From Leucobacter salsicius M1-8 (GTDB taxonomy: Bacteria > Actinomycetota > Actinomycetes > Actinomycetales > Microbacteriaceae): a DNA stretch of 64,000 bases. The stretch is taken from the NCBI RefSeq assembly GCF_000350525.1, contig NZ_AOCN01000001.1:1-64000 (forward strand), in the 5' to 3' direction. The notes beneath the pieces are model-generated. The model had not been told where the DNA came from. It ran no database searches and saw only the letters and a list, made by a program, of their open reading frames with translations. The position numbers and the translations under genes were made by a program. How positions within the stretch are numbered: position 1 is the first letter of the stretch; every line of letters starts with the position of its first letter. Below are positions 1 to 10,562 of this stretch, one piece after another.

Positions 1-1500
<1,500 letters not shown>

Positions 1501-1515
1501 CCAGCGCCGGATCGC

Positions 1516-1551
1516 AAAAGGCCGCAGCGCCCTCGGGAGCTGCGGCCTTTT
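1516..1551. terminator. Bidirectional terminator between tgt and yhhQ
   Basis: Thirteen-base perfect inverted repeat AAAAGGCCGCAGC / GCTGCGGCCTTTT with a 10-nt loop. The A-run on one side and T-run on the other make it a good intrinsic terminator in both directions, serving the two convergent genes. Confidence 0.9.
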
Positions 1552-1565
1552 GCGTACCAGCTGGC

Positions 1566-2300
1566 TTACGCCTGGAGCTCGCGCTCTTCGGCGGTGCGCA
1601 CGTACTTGATGACGCGGGTCGTGACGGGCAGCAGCACCACCTCGGCGAGCACTTTGACGACGTAGCCGAGCACGACGTACATCACGAAGTCGATGCCGGT
1701 GATGATGCCAGCGAACGCGATCGTGCAGAAGAGGAGCGTGTCGATCAGCTGGCCGGCGATCGTCGAGCCGATCAGGCGGGTGCGCAGAAAGCGGCCCGAG
1801 GGGCGGCGGCGCAGCCGGTCCAGCACCCAGGCGTTGACGAGCTGCCCCGCCAGGAACGCGACGAGGCTGGCGAGCACGATGCGTGGCACGAACCCGAGCA
1901 CCGCCGCGTAGGCTTCTTGGTTCTCCCAGCCCGCGGCCGGAGGTGACACCTGTACCGCGAGAATCGTGAGCGAGGCCACCAGCGCCAGGCCGAATGCCGC
2001 GAAGATTGCGCGGCGGGAGGCCTTCAGCCCGTACACCTCGGCGAGCACGTCACCCAGCACGTACGCGAGCGGAAACAGGAACACCCCGCCATCGAACACG
2101 AGCGGCAGCGACAACCCGCCGAACGCGATCTCACCGAACGCAATGGGCTTGACGGCCACGACGTTTGAGATCAGCAGAATGCCCACGAACGCCGCCGAAA
2201 TGGTCGCGTATCGTGCACCCCGGCTGGCGGATCGCGCGCCGGGCGTCAGGTAGTCGCCGCTCACTGCTCGCTCCTCGGTTCGCTCCGTCGTGTTATTCAT
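1566..2300 (-). CDS. yhhQ: Queuosine precursor transporter (YhhQ / VUT family)
   Basis: Inner-membrane protein of 244 residues with about six hydrophobic segments. It has the features of the vitamin-uptake-like VUT family: an early SNVVAVK segment, FPLAYVLGDVLAEVYG near residues 75-90, and a C-terminal stretch around LGYVVKVLAEVVLLPVT. In E. coli YhhQ imports preQ0/preQ1, and in some bacteria homologues support queuine salvage. The ATG overlaps the end of the upstream reductase gene by 8 bases, so it is the last cistron of gltX / reductase / yhhQ. The facing tgt gene supports the assignment; substrate choice is inference. Confidence 0.88.
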   Translation of the reverse strand: MNNTTERTEERAVSGDYLTPGARSASRGARYATISAAFVGILLISNVVAVKPIAFGEIAFGGLSLPLVFDGGVFLFPLAYVLGDVLAEVYGLKASRRAIFAAFGLALVASLTILAVQVSPPAAGWENQEAYAAVLGFVPRIVLASLVAFLAGQLVNAWVLDRLRRRPSGRFLRTRLIGSTIAGQLIDTLLFCTIAFAGIITGIDFVMYVVLGYVVKVLAEVVLLPVTTRVIKYVRTAEERELQA

Positions 2301-3285
2301 CGATCATTCCTACCCCGAGTGCGCCCCGGATCATATCCATGTTGAGCTTGGCCGCGACGCGTGCGCCGTTGCCTGCCGCAATGATGAGTTGCTGCGGGCC
2401 GGGGGGCACGATGTCGCCCACGGCATAGACTCCGCGGGCTGAGGTCTCGCCGCGGTCATCGACCACCACGAGCCCCCAACCGTCGCGGTCCAACTCGAGC
2501 GCGCCCATGAACTCGACGGGCGCGTTCCAGCGCGGGCGCACGAAGCCGCCCACGCGGGGAATGACCTCGCCGTCGGCGAGGCGCACCCCCGTCATGTCGG
2601 CCTTCTCGCCCACGATGTCGTCGATCGCGCGGCGCTCGACACGGATGCCGATCGCGTTCAGCTGTGCTTCCTGCTCGGGCCGGATCGTATCGGCGCCGTT
2701 CGTAAAGACGATCAGGTCTGAGCTGAACCGACTGATGAGCAGCGCGCGCGCAAACAGATCCGCAGTTTCGCCGATCAGCACGAGCGGCTTGTCGGTCTTC
2801 TCAAACCCGTCGCATTCGACGCAGCTGTGCAACGCCGTGCCGTAGTAGGCGCGAATCATGGGCAGCTGCGGCAGTTGCTCGGTGAGCCCGGCCGCGATGA
2901 GCACGCGGCGCGCAATGAACTCGGCGTCGGCTGCGCCCCGGATCCCGGTGCCGCGCACCCGAAACCCGATGCCGTCGGGGAATCCGACCGCCCGGGCCTC
3001 GTCCTCGCTGAGCCGCTCCACCGAGCGCGTGATCGCCTGCGCATACTGTGCGGTCGGATACGCTTCGAATTCTTCACGCCCGAGCCTCCGCAGTTCGAGG
3101 GGCGAGGCCCCGTCACGGGTCAGAAACCCGTGCGACTGCAGGGTCGCCGAGTGGCGGGGGCGATTGCTATCAAGAATCGCGATGCGTCGGTTCGCACGCA
3201 CCAGCTGCAGCCCCGCCGACAGCCCCGCCGGGCCGCCACCGATAATGGCGACGCCGATGGGAAGGTCATTCGCACCCGCCGTCAT
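2293..3285 (-). CDS. Thioredoxin-reductase-like FAD/NAD(P) oxidoreductase
   Basis: Flavoprotein of 330 residues: FAD-binding GGGPAG at 16-21, a redox pair Cys155-Val-Glu-Cys158 followed by DG (the position of CAxCDG in thioredoxin reductase), and the second FAD signature GDIVPPGPQQ near residue 292. The canonical NADPH dinucleotide motif GxGxxA is degenerate (LIGETADLFA), so the physiological electron donor and partner are uncertain. Its AGGAG ribosome site lies inside the last codons of gltX, two bases separate the genes, and it overlaps yhhQ, so co-transcription is very likely. No thioredoxin gene lies beside it, so it may not be the housekeeping TrxB. Confidence 0.8.
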   Translation of the reverse strand: MTAGANDLPIGVAIIGGGPAGLSAGLQLVRANRRIAILDSNRPRHSATLQSHGFLTRDGASPLELRRLGREEFEAYPTAQYAQAITRSVERLSEDEARAVGFPDGIGFRVRGTGIRGAADAEFIARRVLIAAGLTEQLPQLPMIRAYYGTALHSCVECDGFEKTDKPLVLIGETADLFARALLISRFSSDLIVFTNGADTIRPEQEAQLNAIGIRVERRAIDDIVGEKADMTGVRLADGEVIPRVGGFVRPRWNAPVEFMGALELDRDGWGLVVVDDRGETSARGVYAVGDIVPPGPQQLIIAAGNGARVAAKLNMDMIRGALGVGMIDE

Positions 3286-3287
3286 GG

Positions 3288-4826
3288 CTACTCCTCGTCT
3301 GCGGCTTTCGCGGCCAGAAAGTTGGTGAGCTTGACGAGGCGCGCGAGCGTCTCTGCCTTGCCGAGCAACTCGAAGGACTCGAACAGCGGCGGTGACACAC
3401 GGCGGCCCGAAGCCGCAACGCGCAGCGCACCAAAGGCCACGCGCGGCTTGAGCTCCAGCCCGTCGATCAGCGCGGTCTGCAGCGCAGTCTGAATCGCCTC
3501 GGTGTTCCAGTCGCCCTCGGCGACTGCCTCGAGTGCGGTGGTGCCAGCGTTCAGCACCGTCTGCGAGTCACCCTTGAGCGACTTCAGTGCATCGTCCTGG
3601 TAGCTGAGCGCGTCGGCGCTCGTGAACAGGAAGCCGAGCATGTCGTTGACCTCGGAGAGCACCGTGACGCGGCTCTGCACGAGCGGAACAGCCTGGCGCA
3701 CGATGTCGAGCTGCTCAGCCGTCGGCTCCACGGGAAGTGAGCCGCCAGCGATCAGGTACGGCAGGATGCGCTGGCCGAAGTCCTCTTCGCTGAGCAGGCG
3801 AATGTGGTCGGCGTTGATCGAGTCGGCCTTCTTCTGGTCGAAGCGAGCCGGGTTCGGGTTGACGTCGGTGACGTCGAACGCCGCAATCATCTCGTCGCTC
3901 GTGAAGATATCGCGATCCGGCCCGATGGACCAGCCCAGGAGCGACAGGTAGTTCAGCAGGCCCTCGGGAATGAAGCCGCGCGCACGGTGGTGCAACAGGT
4001 TCGACTCGGGGTCGCGCTTGGAGAGCTTCTTGTTGCCCTCACCCAGCACGTAGGGCAGGTGGCCGAACTGCGGGATCGCGGTTTCAATGCCGAGCTCGAC
4101 GAGCGCGGTGTGCAGCGCGATCTGGCGCGGGGTCGACGACAGCAGGTCCTCGCCGCGCAGCACGTGGGTGATGCCCATCAGCGCGTCGTCGACGGGGTTC
4201 ACCAGCGTGTACAGGGGCGCACCGTTCGGGCGCACGACGACGAAGTCGATCGTGGAACCCGCGGGGAACGTGATGTCACCGCGCACGAGGTCGGTGAAGG
4301 ACAGGTCGATCTCGGGGACGCGGAACCGAAGTGCAGGTTCGCGGCCCTCGGCACGGAATGCGGCGCGCTGCTCTTCGGTGAGGTCGCGATCGAAGTTGTC
4401 GTAGCCGAGCTGCTTGGGGCGACCCGCCGCCTCGTTGCGCGCGTCGATCTCTTCAGCGGTCGAGTAGCTCTCGTAGAGGTAGCCGCCCTCGCGCAGGCGC
4501 TCGATGATGCCCGCGTAGATCTCACCACGCTGCGACTGGCGATACGGGCCATGCTCGCCGCCAGCGTCGATGCCCTCATCCCAGGTCAGGCCGAGCCAGC
4601 GCAGTGAGTCGAGGATCTGAGCGTAGCTCTCCTCGCTGTCGCGTGCAGCGTCGGTGTCCTCGATCCGGAACACGAACGTGCCGCCGGTGTGGCGCGCGTA
4701 AGCCCAGTTGAACAGGGCGGTTCGCACCATGCCCACGTGCGGGGTGCCCGTGGGTGAGGGGCAGAAGCGGACGCGAACATCAGAACCGGTCGCGGTGGAA
4801 AACAGTGAAGTAGCAGTCTCAGACAT
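3288..4826 (-). CDS. gltX: Glutamyl-tRNA synthetase (GltX)
   Basis: Class I synthetase that charges tRNA-Glu, and in actinobacteria usually also tRNA-Gln ahead of GatCAB amidation. Length 512 residues. The HIGH-equivalent HVGM sits at 30-33 inside [11 protein letters not shown], and the KMSKS-equivalent KKLSKRD near 265. The start ATG follows a TAGACT box by seven bases with no purine-rich ribosome site, so a leaderless message is likely. It heads the operon with the reductase and yhhQ. Two tRNA-Glu genes lie about 14 kb away. Confidence 0.97.
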   Translation of the reverse strand: MSETATSLFSTATGSDVRVRFCPSPTGTPHVGMVRTALFNWAYARHTGGTFVFRIEDTDAARDSEESYAQILDSLRWLGLTWDEGIDAGGEHGPYRQSQRGEIYAGIIERLREGGYLYESYSTAEEIDARNEAAGRPKQLGYDNFDRDLTEEQRAAFRAEGREPALRFRVPEIDLSFTDLVRGDITFPAGSTIDFVVVRPNGAPLYTLVNPVDDALMGITHVLRGEDLLSSTPRQIALHTALVELGIETAIPQFGHLPYVLGEGNKKLSKRDPESNLLHHRARGFIPEGLLNYLSLLGWSIGPDRDIFTSDEMIAAFDVTDVNPNPARFDQKKADSINADHIRLLSEEDFGQRILPYLIAGGSLPVEPTAEQLDIVRQAVPLVQSRVTVLSEVNDMLGFLFTSADALSYQDDALKSLKGDSQTVLNAGTTALEAVAEGDWNTEAIQTALQTALIDGLELKPRVAFGALRVAASGRRVSPPLFESFELLGKAETLARLVKLTNFLAAKAADEE

Positions 4827-4833
4827 CGGATCC

Positions 4834-4839
4834 AGTCTA
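4834..4839 (-). promoter_or_regulatory. Leaderless -10 box of gltX
   Basis: TAGACT on the minus strand ends seven bases before the gltX ATG, placing the expected transcript start at or within a base of the start codon. No clear -35 is seen. Confidence 0.55.
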
Positions 4840-4892
4840 GTCGTTGGTCAGTGGGATCGGCTGCGCATCAGCCGGAGGAATTTGGGGGCCGG

Positions 4893-6269
4893 TTAGGAGC
4901 GCCTGATCATGATCCAGAGGCGCGCCGCCACCAGCGCACCTGCGGCAAGGATGCCGCCTGCAATGAGGGACAGCATGGGGAAGTCTCCGATCGCGAAGGC
5001 GACGCCCGCGAGCGCACCGGCCACGGCTCCTGCGGCGCTCATGCACGTGTCAGAAAGCCCCTGCCACCTGGGGCGCTCGTGCTCGGGAGTGATGTCGGTG
5101 AGCAGCACGGCGCCAGCGACGGTCACCGCGCTCCAGCCGAGCCCCAGCAGAGTGAGCGAAATCTGCACCGTAATGTGTGAGGGGCCCGCAACGTAGGCCA
5201 GCCAGACCGAAGCGGCCAGCAGCACAAACCCGATGGCGATGGTCGGCATACGCCCGAACTTGGTCGCCGTGTAGCCAAACACGGGCGACAGCGCGTACAT
5301 GCCCGCAATGTGGAGGCTCAGGGTGAGCCCTACGATCTCGGCGGTGCCCCCGGTGTGCATCAGGTGCAGCGGGGTCATGGCCATGAGCCCGACCATCAGG
5401 ATCTGGGCGACCGAGATCACAATGATCGTCATGATCTGGGCACCCCGGGTGAGGGTGTGCGGGATCTTGATGCTCGCGGTCCGAGGTGTCGCGGGCGAGG
5501 ATTCCGCGGCCGCGAGCTGCCCGGCTGCCGGGGCAGCATGATCCGGATCGACACTCCCCCGCACGGTCTCGACCACAGCGGCCTCGAGCACAGCGGCCGC
5601 GGCAGCAGCGGCCTCGTGGGCCGAGACCTCGCGTGCGGTGAGCAGCGGGTCGGGCCGCAGGCCGAGCCAGTTCACAAGCGCTGCGAGGAGCTGCGCCACA
5701 CATGCGAACACGAAGACGCCAGCGAGTGGAGGCACGCCGAGGGCGTTGCCGACGACCTCACCGGGGCCAATGAGGTTCGGGCCGACGACCGCGCCGATCG
5801 TGATCATCCAGACCACGAGGGATAGGTCGCGGGCGCGACGGCGCGGCAGCGCGAGGTCGGTGGCGGTGAAGCGTGACAGCAGCTGCACGGCCGCGGCGAC
5901 GCCCAACATGCCCAGCCCGAGCGCGATGACCGGCCAGATGCCGATCGCCGCGCCAAAGATTGCGACGACGGCGCCGACGAATGCGACCATACTGCCGATG
6001 ACGAGCGCGCGTCTGCGGCCGTGACGCATCGCGATGCGGGCGAGCGGCACGCCCGCCGCTGCCGTGCCCGCGCTAAACATGGCGGAGGCGAGCCCCGAGA
6101 TGGCGTCGTTGCCGCTCACCTCGGCGAGCAGCAGAGATCCGACGGAGAGCGCTGCGCCGACCCCTAGGCCACCGAGAATTGTCGCCGCACTCAGCACGAT
6201 GATCGTGCGCCGTTGCAGCTTGGCAACACGGTCCGAGGTCAGCGCTGTGGCGTGGATTGTTGAGCTCAT
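4893..6269 (-). CDS. MFS transporter
   Basis: Major-facilitator protein of 458 residues with two six-helix halves, a basic MRHGRRR loop after helix 2, and a long hydrophilic central loop (around residues 215-270, rich in Ala and Glu) that contains the DPDHA sequence encoded by the GATCCGGATC word. The start is set at the ATG that overlaps the stop of the upstream LysR gene as ATGA, rather than a start seven codons further upstream. It is probably an exporter under that regulator. The substrate cannot be read from sequence. Confidence 0.85.
   Translation of the reverse strand: MSSTIHATALTSDRVAKLQRRTIIVLSAATILGGLGVGAALSVGSLLLAEVSGNDAISGLASAMFSAGTAAAGVPLARIAMRHGRRRALVIGSMVAFVGAVVAIFGAAIGIWPVIALGLGMLGVAAAVQLLSRFTATDLALPRRRARDLSLVVWMITIGAVVGPNLIGPGEVVGNALGVPPLAGVFVFACVAQLLAALVNWLGLRPDPLLTAREVSAHEAAAAAAAVLEAAVVETVRGSVDPDHAAPAAGQLAAAESSPATPRTASIKIPHTLTRGAQIMTIIVISVAQILMVGLMAMTPLHLMHTGGTAEIVGLTLSLHIAGMYALSPVFGYTATKFGRMPTIAIGFVLLAASVWLAYVAGPSHITVQISLTLLGLGWSAVTVAGAVLLTDITPEHERPRWQGLSDTCMSAAGAVAGALAGVAFAIGDFPMLSLIAGGILAAGALVAARLWIMIRRS
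5540..5549. repeat. GATCCGGATC site 1
   Basis: Exact palindrome inside the MFS gene, read as Asp-Pro-Asp in the central loop and extended on the minus strand to GATCCGGATCATGC. Confidence 0.9.
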
Positions 6270-7231
6270 GCGATCGCCTCCAGGCCCCACTTGGCGCCGT
6301 CGACGCCCGAAAATAGCCGCTTTGCGAGGCGCACCTGCGGGCTTTCATTCGCGGTCGCCATCGCAACGAGCCCGATCGTGCGGTGGCGCGGGGGGTCGAG
6401 CTCGAGCGCCTGCGCGTCTTCGGGGAGCGAGCGCGCCGCCGCGAGCGCGAGCCCGGGCACCAGCGCGACCGCCCCACCGGCAGCGGCCATTGCGAGCATC
6501 GCGGGAACGTTATCGGTCTCTTGAATAATGTCGGGTTCGAACCCGGCCTCGTTTGCCGCAGTCAACAGGTGACCCCGGCACTTTTCACAGCCGGCGATCC
6601 AGTGATCGGCGGCGAAGTCCTCAAGCTTGGCTCGGCTCTCGGCAGGGTCGCAGCCCCGCTCGCTCGACACCACGAGGCGCACCTCCTCGCGCCACAGCGG
6701 CAGGAAGGCGCTGCCGGCGGGCAGCTCGGCGGCCCCTTCGTAGTCGAAAATCAGCGCGCAATCGACCTCACCGTCGCGCAGCATCGAGGTTGCCTCGGGC
6801 GGCTCCGCCTCCCGATACTGCAGGGCAACATCGGGCGCCTCCGCAGCGAGCCTGCGCATCAGGTCGGGCACGAGGGTGGCCGAGGCCGAGGGGAAGCCCA
6901 CGAGCCTCAGGGTGCCGGATCGTTCGCCGCGCAGGTCGTCGATGGCAGCCAATGCAGCGTCGATCTCGGCGACCACGGTGCGCCCGTGATCGGCGAGGAT
7001 GGTGCCGGCGGTCGTGAGCCGGATCCCGCGGCCGCTGCGTTCGATGAGCGGCACACCAAGGCGCCCCTCGACGCGCTTAATGCGCTGACTCACGGCGGGC
7101 TGGCTCAGACTGAGGCTGGCCGCCGCCGCTGTCAAGGACCCGGTGGTCGCGAGGGCGTGCAGAATGCGCAGTTCTGTGGAATCGATCGACCCGAGGGGAT
7201 CAGCGCTGCGAGGCGAAGTCATGCGTTTCAT
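6266..7231 (-). CDS. LysR-family transcriptional regulator
   Basis: Regulator of 321 residues. The N-terminal winged helix-turn-helix (about 18-77) carries LRILHALATTGSLTAAAASL and SQPAVSQRIKRVE; residues from about 107 form the periplasmic-binding-like effector domain. It is translationally coupled to the MFS gene and divergent from a PLP enzyme, so it probably controls both. An alternative start three codons in (MTSPRS) is possible. The effector is unknown. Confidence 0.93.
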   Translation of the reverse strand: MKRMTSPRSADPLGSIDSTELRILHALATTGSLTAAAASLSLSQPAVSQRIKRVEGRLGVPLIERSGRGIRLTTAGTILADHGRTVVAEIDAALAAIDDLRGERSGTLRLVGFPSASATLVPDLMRRLAAEAPDVALQYREAEPPEATSMLRDGEVDCALIFDYEGAAELPAGSAFLPLWREEVRLVVSSERGCDPAESRAKLEDFAADHWIAGCEKCRGHLLTAANEAGFEPDIIQETDNVPAMLAMAAAGGAVALVPGLALAAARSLPEDAQALELDPPRHRTIGLVAMATANESPQVRLAKRLFSGVDGAKWGLEAIA

Positions 7232-7234
7232 TCT

Positions 7235-7297
7235 ACGCGATACATAACCATTTGTGCTTCAGGGATAAGAATGATTCTGTTTCATTATGCGTCGCGT
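7235..7297. promoter_or_regulatory. Inverted repeat between divergent LysR and PLP-enzyme genes
   Basis: ACGCGATACATAA (about 7235-7247) and TTATGCGTCGCGT (7285-7297) match as an inverted repeat in 11 of 13 positions. A shorter AATGA-N7-TCATT pair lies between them. The arms flank the divergent start region, as expected for a LysR dimer-of-dimers site. Binding is inferred. Confidence 0.45.
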
Positions 7298-7302
7298 GCT
7301 CC

Positions 7303-7308
7303 TACGCT
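7303..7308 (+). promoter_or_regulatory. Leaderless -10 box of the PLP enzyme gene
   Basis: TACGCT ends six bases before the ATG at 7315, and there is no ribosome-site-like sequence between them. Confidence 0.5.
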
Positions 7309-7314
7309 CGAAGC

Positions 7315-8388
7315 ATGAGCACCGTCGCTGCACACTTCATGCCCCTCGCCGAGGCCCGTACACACTTCGCGCAGGCCCCGGGATACCTCTCGGCCTGCAC
7401 CTCGGGGTTGCCACCGCGCGAAGCGCTCGAGGCAATGTCCAGCTTTACTGCTCGGTGGGCGACGGGCGCCCACGATGCCGTCGCTATCGGTGCAGAGGTT
7501 GAGCAGTGCCGAGCCCTGTTTGCCCGTATTGCGGGAGTGGCCGCTGACCGCGTCGCGGTCGGGTCGCAGACTTCGCAGCTGGTCTCGGTGATCGCGGCCA
7601 GCTTGCCCGACGGCGCCGAGGTCTTGTGCGCCGCGGGCGACTTCGCCTCACTCACCCATCCGTTTGAGCAGCAGCGACACCGGGGCGTGCGTGTTCGATA
7701 CGTCCCGGTCTCGGAGCTCGCCGCCGCCGTTTCGCCGGGCACCGCCCTGGTCGCGTTCTCGCTCGTGCAGTCGGCCACCGGCGAGGTCGCCGATCACGAG
7801 GCCATCGTGGCGGCGGCGGCGCGAGTGGGGGCACGCACGCTGGCCGACCTGACGCAGAGCCTCGGTTGGCTCCCCGTGCCGGCCTCTCTGTTTGACTACT
7901 CCGTGTGCCACGCCTATAAGTGGCTGTGCGCCCCGCGCGGTACCGCGTTTCTCACGGTTGCCAAGGGACTCGAAGACTCACTCGTGCCGATCGCAGCGGG
8001 CTGGTGCTCGGCAGAGAACGTGTGGGAGTCATGCTACGCGGGCCACACACCGCTCGCTCCGAACGCCACACAGTTCGACCTCTCCCCCGCATGGCCGGTG
8101 ATTGGCGGCACGGTCGCTGCACTCGAGTTCATCGCGACGATCGACCCGCACGAGGCGCAGGATCACGGGGTCGGCCTCGCCAATGCCGCTCGCGCCGAGC
8201 TCGGGCTCCCGGCGGGCAATTCGGCAATCGTCGCCTGGCCAGACGCCGATGGTGCTGACTTGGCAGCGATGCGGGCCGCGGGCATCACTGCGTCGGGCCG
8301 CCTGGGGAACGCCCGCGTCTCGTTTCACCTGTGGAACACCTCAGATGACGTCGAACTCCTGGCCCGCGCGGTGCGCCGCGAGCCGTAG
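7315..8388 (+). CDS. Class V aminotransferase-fold PLP enzyme
   Basis: PLP-dependent protein of 357 residues related to cysteine desulfurases and kynureninases. The segment CHAYKWLCAPRGTAFL (about 198-213) carries the Schiff-base lysine, preceded by ADLTQSLGW with the PLP-pyridine Asp and Gln. It lacks a recognisable IscS/SufS catalytic-Cys loop, so it is probably not a true desulfurase. The start is the ATG at 7315, since the N-terminal sequence before it is not family-like and a -10 box sits in that stretch. It is divergent from the LysR-MFS pair, which may export its substrate or product. Confidence 0.8.
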   Translation: MSTVAAHFMPLAEARTHFAQAPGYLSACTSGLPPREALEAMSSFTARWATGAHDAVAIGAEVEQCRALFARIAGVAADRVAVGSQTSQLVSVIAASLPDGAEVLCAAGDFASLTHPFEQQRHRGVRVRYVPVSELAAAVSPGTALVAFSLVQSATGEVADHEAIVAAAARVGARTLADLTQSLGWLPVPASLFDYSVCHAYKWLCAPRGTAFLTVAKGLEDSLVPIAAGWCSAENVWESCYAGHTPLAPNATQFDLSPAWPVIGGTVAALEFIATIDPHEAQDHGVGLANAARAELGLPAGNSAIVAWPDADGADLAAMRAAGITASGRLGNARVSFHLWNTSDDVELLARAVRREP

Positions 8389-8421
8389 GACACGCCTGGC
8401 CGGGCTACCTCTCAAAATACG

Positions 8422-8481
8422 ACAGATGCTCCAGGTTGTGCGGTTGAGAACTCGCTCAACCGCACAAGCTGGGGCATCTGT
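8422..8481. terminator. 27-bp hairpin between convergent PLP enzyme and rlmN genes
   Basis: Arms 8422-8448 and 8455-8481 pair over 27 positions with one G-T and one mismatch around a 6-nt loop AACTCG. A small ACACCG/CGGTGT hairpin follows at 8482-8498. No T-run borders the large stem. The position between converging genes suggests transcription termination or transcript 3'-end protection. It is the longest stem in the window. Confidence 0.6.
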
Positions 8482-8530
8482 ACACCGTGCGGCGGTGTGC
8501 GGGCAGCTACGCGCGCGCTGCTGCTGCGTC

Positions 8531-9880
8531 CTAGCGTGCTGCTGCGTCAGTCGCTGCGTCTGCGCGGGCTTGAATCTTGTCTTCCTCGGAGGCAACAAGC
8601 TGACCGCAGGCGCCGTCGATTTCCTTACCGCGCGTATCGCGCAGCGTCGTCGGCACACCGGCAGCATTGAGTCGGTCTACGAACTCGCGTGTGACCTCGC
8701 GCGTCGACGAGGTCCAGATCGACCCGGGGGTGGGGTTCAGCGGAATCGGGTTCACGTGCACCCAGCCGCGACCGCGCGCGTTGAGCTTGTCGGCGAGCAG
8801 GTCGGCGCGCCAGCCGTGGTCGTTCATGTCCTTGATCAGGGCGTACTCGATCGAGACGCGACGACCGGTCTTCTCGTAGTAGTGGTACGCCGCATCGAGC
8901 ACCTCCTCAACCTTCCACCGGCTGTTCACCGGAATCAGGTCGTCGCGCAGCTTGTCGTCGGGGGCGTGCAGCGACAGCGCGAACGTGATCGGCAGGTCCT
9001 CGTCCGCAAGCTTGCGGATCGCGGGAGCAAGTCCGACCGTCGACACCGTGATACCGCGGGCCGACATGCCGAGCCCCTCGGGCGACGGCGCGACCATGCG
9101 CTTCACGGCGTTCATGACGCGCTTGTAGTTGGCGAGCGGCTCGCCCATGCCCATGAACACGATGTTGTTGACGCGTTCAGCCTCTGCACCGTTGCCCTCG
9201 CGGCGCTTGCGGCCAAGACCACCCTCGGAGATGATGCGGTTCGCCTGCACCACCTGGTCGAGAATTTCGGCGGTCGACATGTTGCGGGTGAGGCCCGCCT
9301 GGCCGGTTGCGCAGAACGGGCAGTTCATGCCGCAGCCGCACTGGCTCGACACGCACAGCGTGATGCGGCCGGGGTAGCGCATGAGCACTGACTCGACGAG
9401 CGCGCCGTCGAACAGACGCCACAGCATCTTGACCGTGTCGCCGTCGTCGGTGACGAGGCGCTTCACCTCGGTGAGCAGCGGCGGGAAGAACGCGGTCGCG
9501 AGCGCCTCACGGTGCTCAAGCGGCAGATCCGTCATCTCTTCGGGCGCGGTCGTACGGTGCTCGAAGTAGTGCTTGGACAGCTGCTTCGCACGAAACTTCG
9601 GCAGCCCCATCTCGACGACCTTCGCCTCACGCTCGGCGAGCGTCATGTCGGCAAGGTGCGTGTCGGGCTGCTTCACCCGCGGCGAGGCGAACTGCAGCGT
9701 CGGGCGCCCGTCGGGGTTGGTGAGCTGGTTCCAGCCCTCGGTCTTCGGGCGCACCTGAGGGCGCGCTCCCGCTTCGGGAGGCGCTGAAGAGCCACGCGGG
9801 CGCGTCTTAATCAGCTTGGGCGGCTGATCCTGCTTCGGAGGAAGCGCGGCGGGGCCATGGTTGAGCTTGTTCGGATCCAT
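8531..9880 (-). CDS. rlmN: 23S rRNA/tRNA adenine-C2 methyltransferase (RlmN)
   Basis: Radical-SAM enzyme that methylates C2 of A2503 in 23S rRNA and A37 in some tRNAs. Length 449 residues. The iron-sulfur ligands are C183-x3-C187-x2-C190 in [18 protein letters not shown] binds SAM; the methyl-carrying Cys lies in DGACGQLV near the C-terminus. A basic, proline-rich N-terminal extension of about 75 residues precedes the core, so an internal start cannot be excluded, although the ATG at 9880 is open and in frame. Confidence 0.95.
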   Translation of the reverse strand: MDPNKLNHGPAALPPKQDQPPKLIKTRPRGSSAPPEAGARPQVRPKTEGWNQLTNPDGRPTLQFASPRVKQPDTHLADMTLAEREAKVVEMGLPKFRAKQLSKHYFEHRTTAPEEMTDLPLEHREALATAFFPPLLTEVKRLVTDDGDTVKMLWRLFDGALVESVLMRYPGRITLCVSSQCGCGMNCPFCATGQAGLTRNMSTAEILDQVVQANRIISEGGLGRKRREGNGAEAERVNNIVFMGMGEPLANYKRVMNAVKRMVAPSPEGLGMSARGITVSTVGLAPAIRKLADEDLPITFALSLHAPDDKLRDDLIPVNSRWKVEEVLDAAYHYYEKTGRRVSIEYALIKDMNDHGWRADLLADKLNARGRGWVHVNPIPLNPTPGSIWTSSTREVTREFVDRLNAAGVPTTLRDTRGKEIDGACGQLVASEEDKIQARADAATDAAAR

Positions 9881-9933
9881 CGTGCTCTATTGTCGCATGC
9901 GGCGCGGCAAGCGAGCTGAGCCCGCCGATCCGG

Positions 9934-10416
9934 CTACAGCAGGCGGGACCGGATCAAAAACCGCTGCCCCTCGGGCGCCTCGAGCGAGAAGCCGCCCCCG
10001 CGCCCCGGCACCGCGTCGACGGTCAGGTGGGTATGCGCCCAAACCGCGAACTGCTCCCCCGACATCCAGAAGCCAATCTCGCGCGGCCGGGAGCCTGCAT
10101 GATCCGGATCCAGGGGCGGCAGCACGAGCGTGCCCAGCAGCACATCTTGCCCCCCGGTGCGGAACTCCCCCGCCTGATAACACATGGGGGCACTGCCGTC
10201 GCAGCAGCCGCCCGACTGATGAAACATCAGCGCGCCGTGCATAGCCCAGAGCTTGTCAATGAGCGCGATGGCGGCGGGCGTAAACGCGAGCCGGCTCGCG
10301 ACCTCACCCTCGACCTCGGGGCGCGCGTCAACGCAGCCGGGGATGTCGGCCGAATTCACCAGCTCGGCGGTGGGCAGATCGCACGCCTGTGCATTACCAA
10401 CGATTGAATCAGTCAT
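9934..10416 (-). CDS. DUF779 family protein (aldehyde dehydrogenase partner)
   Basis: Protein of 160 residues with the DUF779 signature HQSGGCCDGSAPMC near residue 65 and the conserved end VDAVPGRGGGFSLE. Members usually sit beside aldehyde dehydrogenase genes; their role is not established. The start at 10416 has an AGGAG site and begins MTDSIV; longer starts read through low-quality sequence. Compared with my memory of the family, a stretch of about 15 residues containing LDPDHAGSRPR is extra. It is the last gene of the alcohol/aldehyde module. Confidence 0.85.
   Translation of the reverse strand: MTDSIVGNAQACDLPTAELVNSADIPGCVDARPEVEGEVASRLAFTPAAIALIDKLWAMHGALMFHQSGGCCDGSAPMCYQAGEFRTGGQDVLLGTLVLPPLDPDHAGSRPREIGFWMSGEQFAVWAHTHLTVDAVPGRGGGFSLEAPEGQRFLIRSRLL
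10101..10110. repeat. GATCCGGATC site 2
   Basis: Exact palindrome inside the apparent insertion of the DUF779 gene, coding Asp-Pro-Asp and extended to GATCCGGATCATGC on the minus strand. Confidence 0.9.
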
Positions 10417-10562
10417 GATCTTCGTCTCCTCTGCGGCTGCGCTGCCGCCTGGCTTCCATGCTACGCCGAATGGCACAGCCTTCAATGGTGGGGCCACAAC
10501 AGCGGCGGGCCGGTGCGATGTCCCCCAACACCGCACCGGCCCACCGAGTTCACGTCGCCGAC

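Noticed and set aside
8102-9391. Overlapping plus-strand frame extending past the class-V PLP enzyme gene
   Set aside because: It is out of frame with the enzyme and then antisense to rlmN, crossing the 27-bp hairpin. There is no start site or family similarity.
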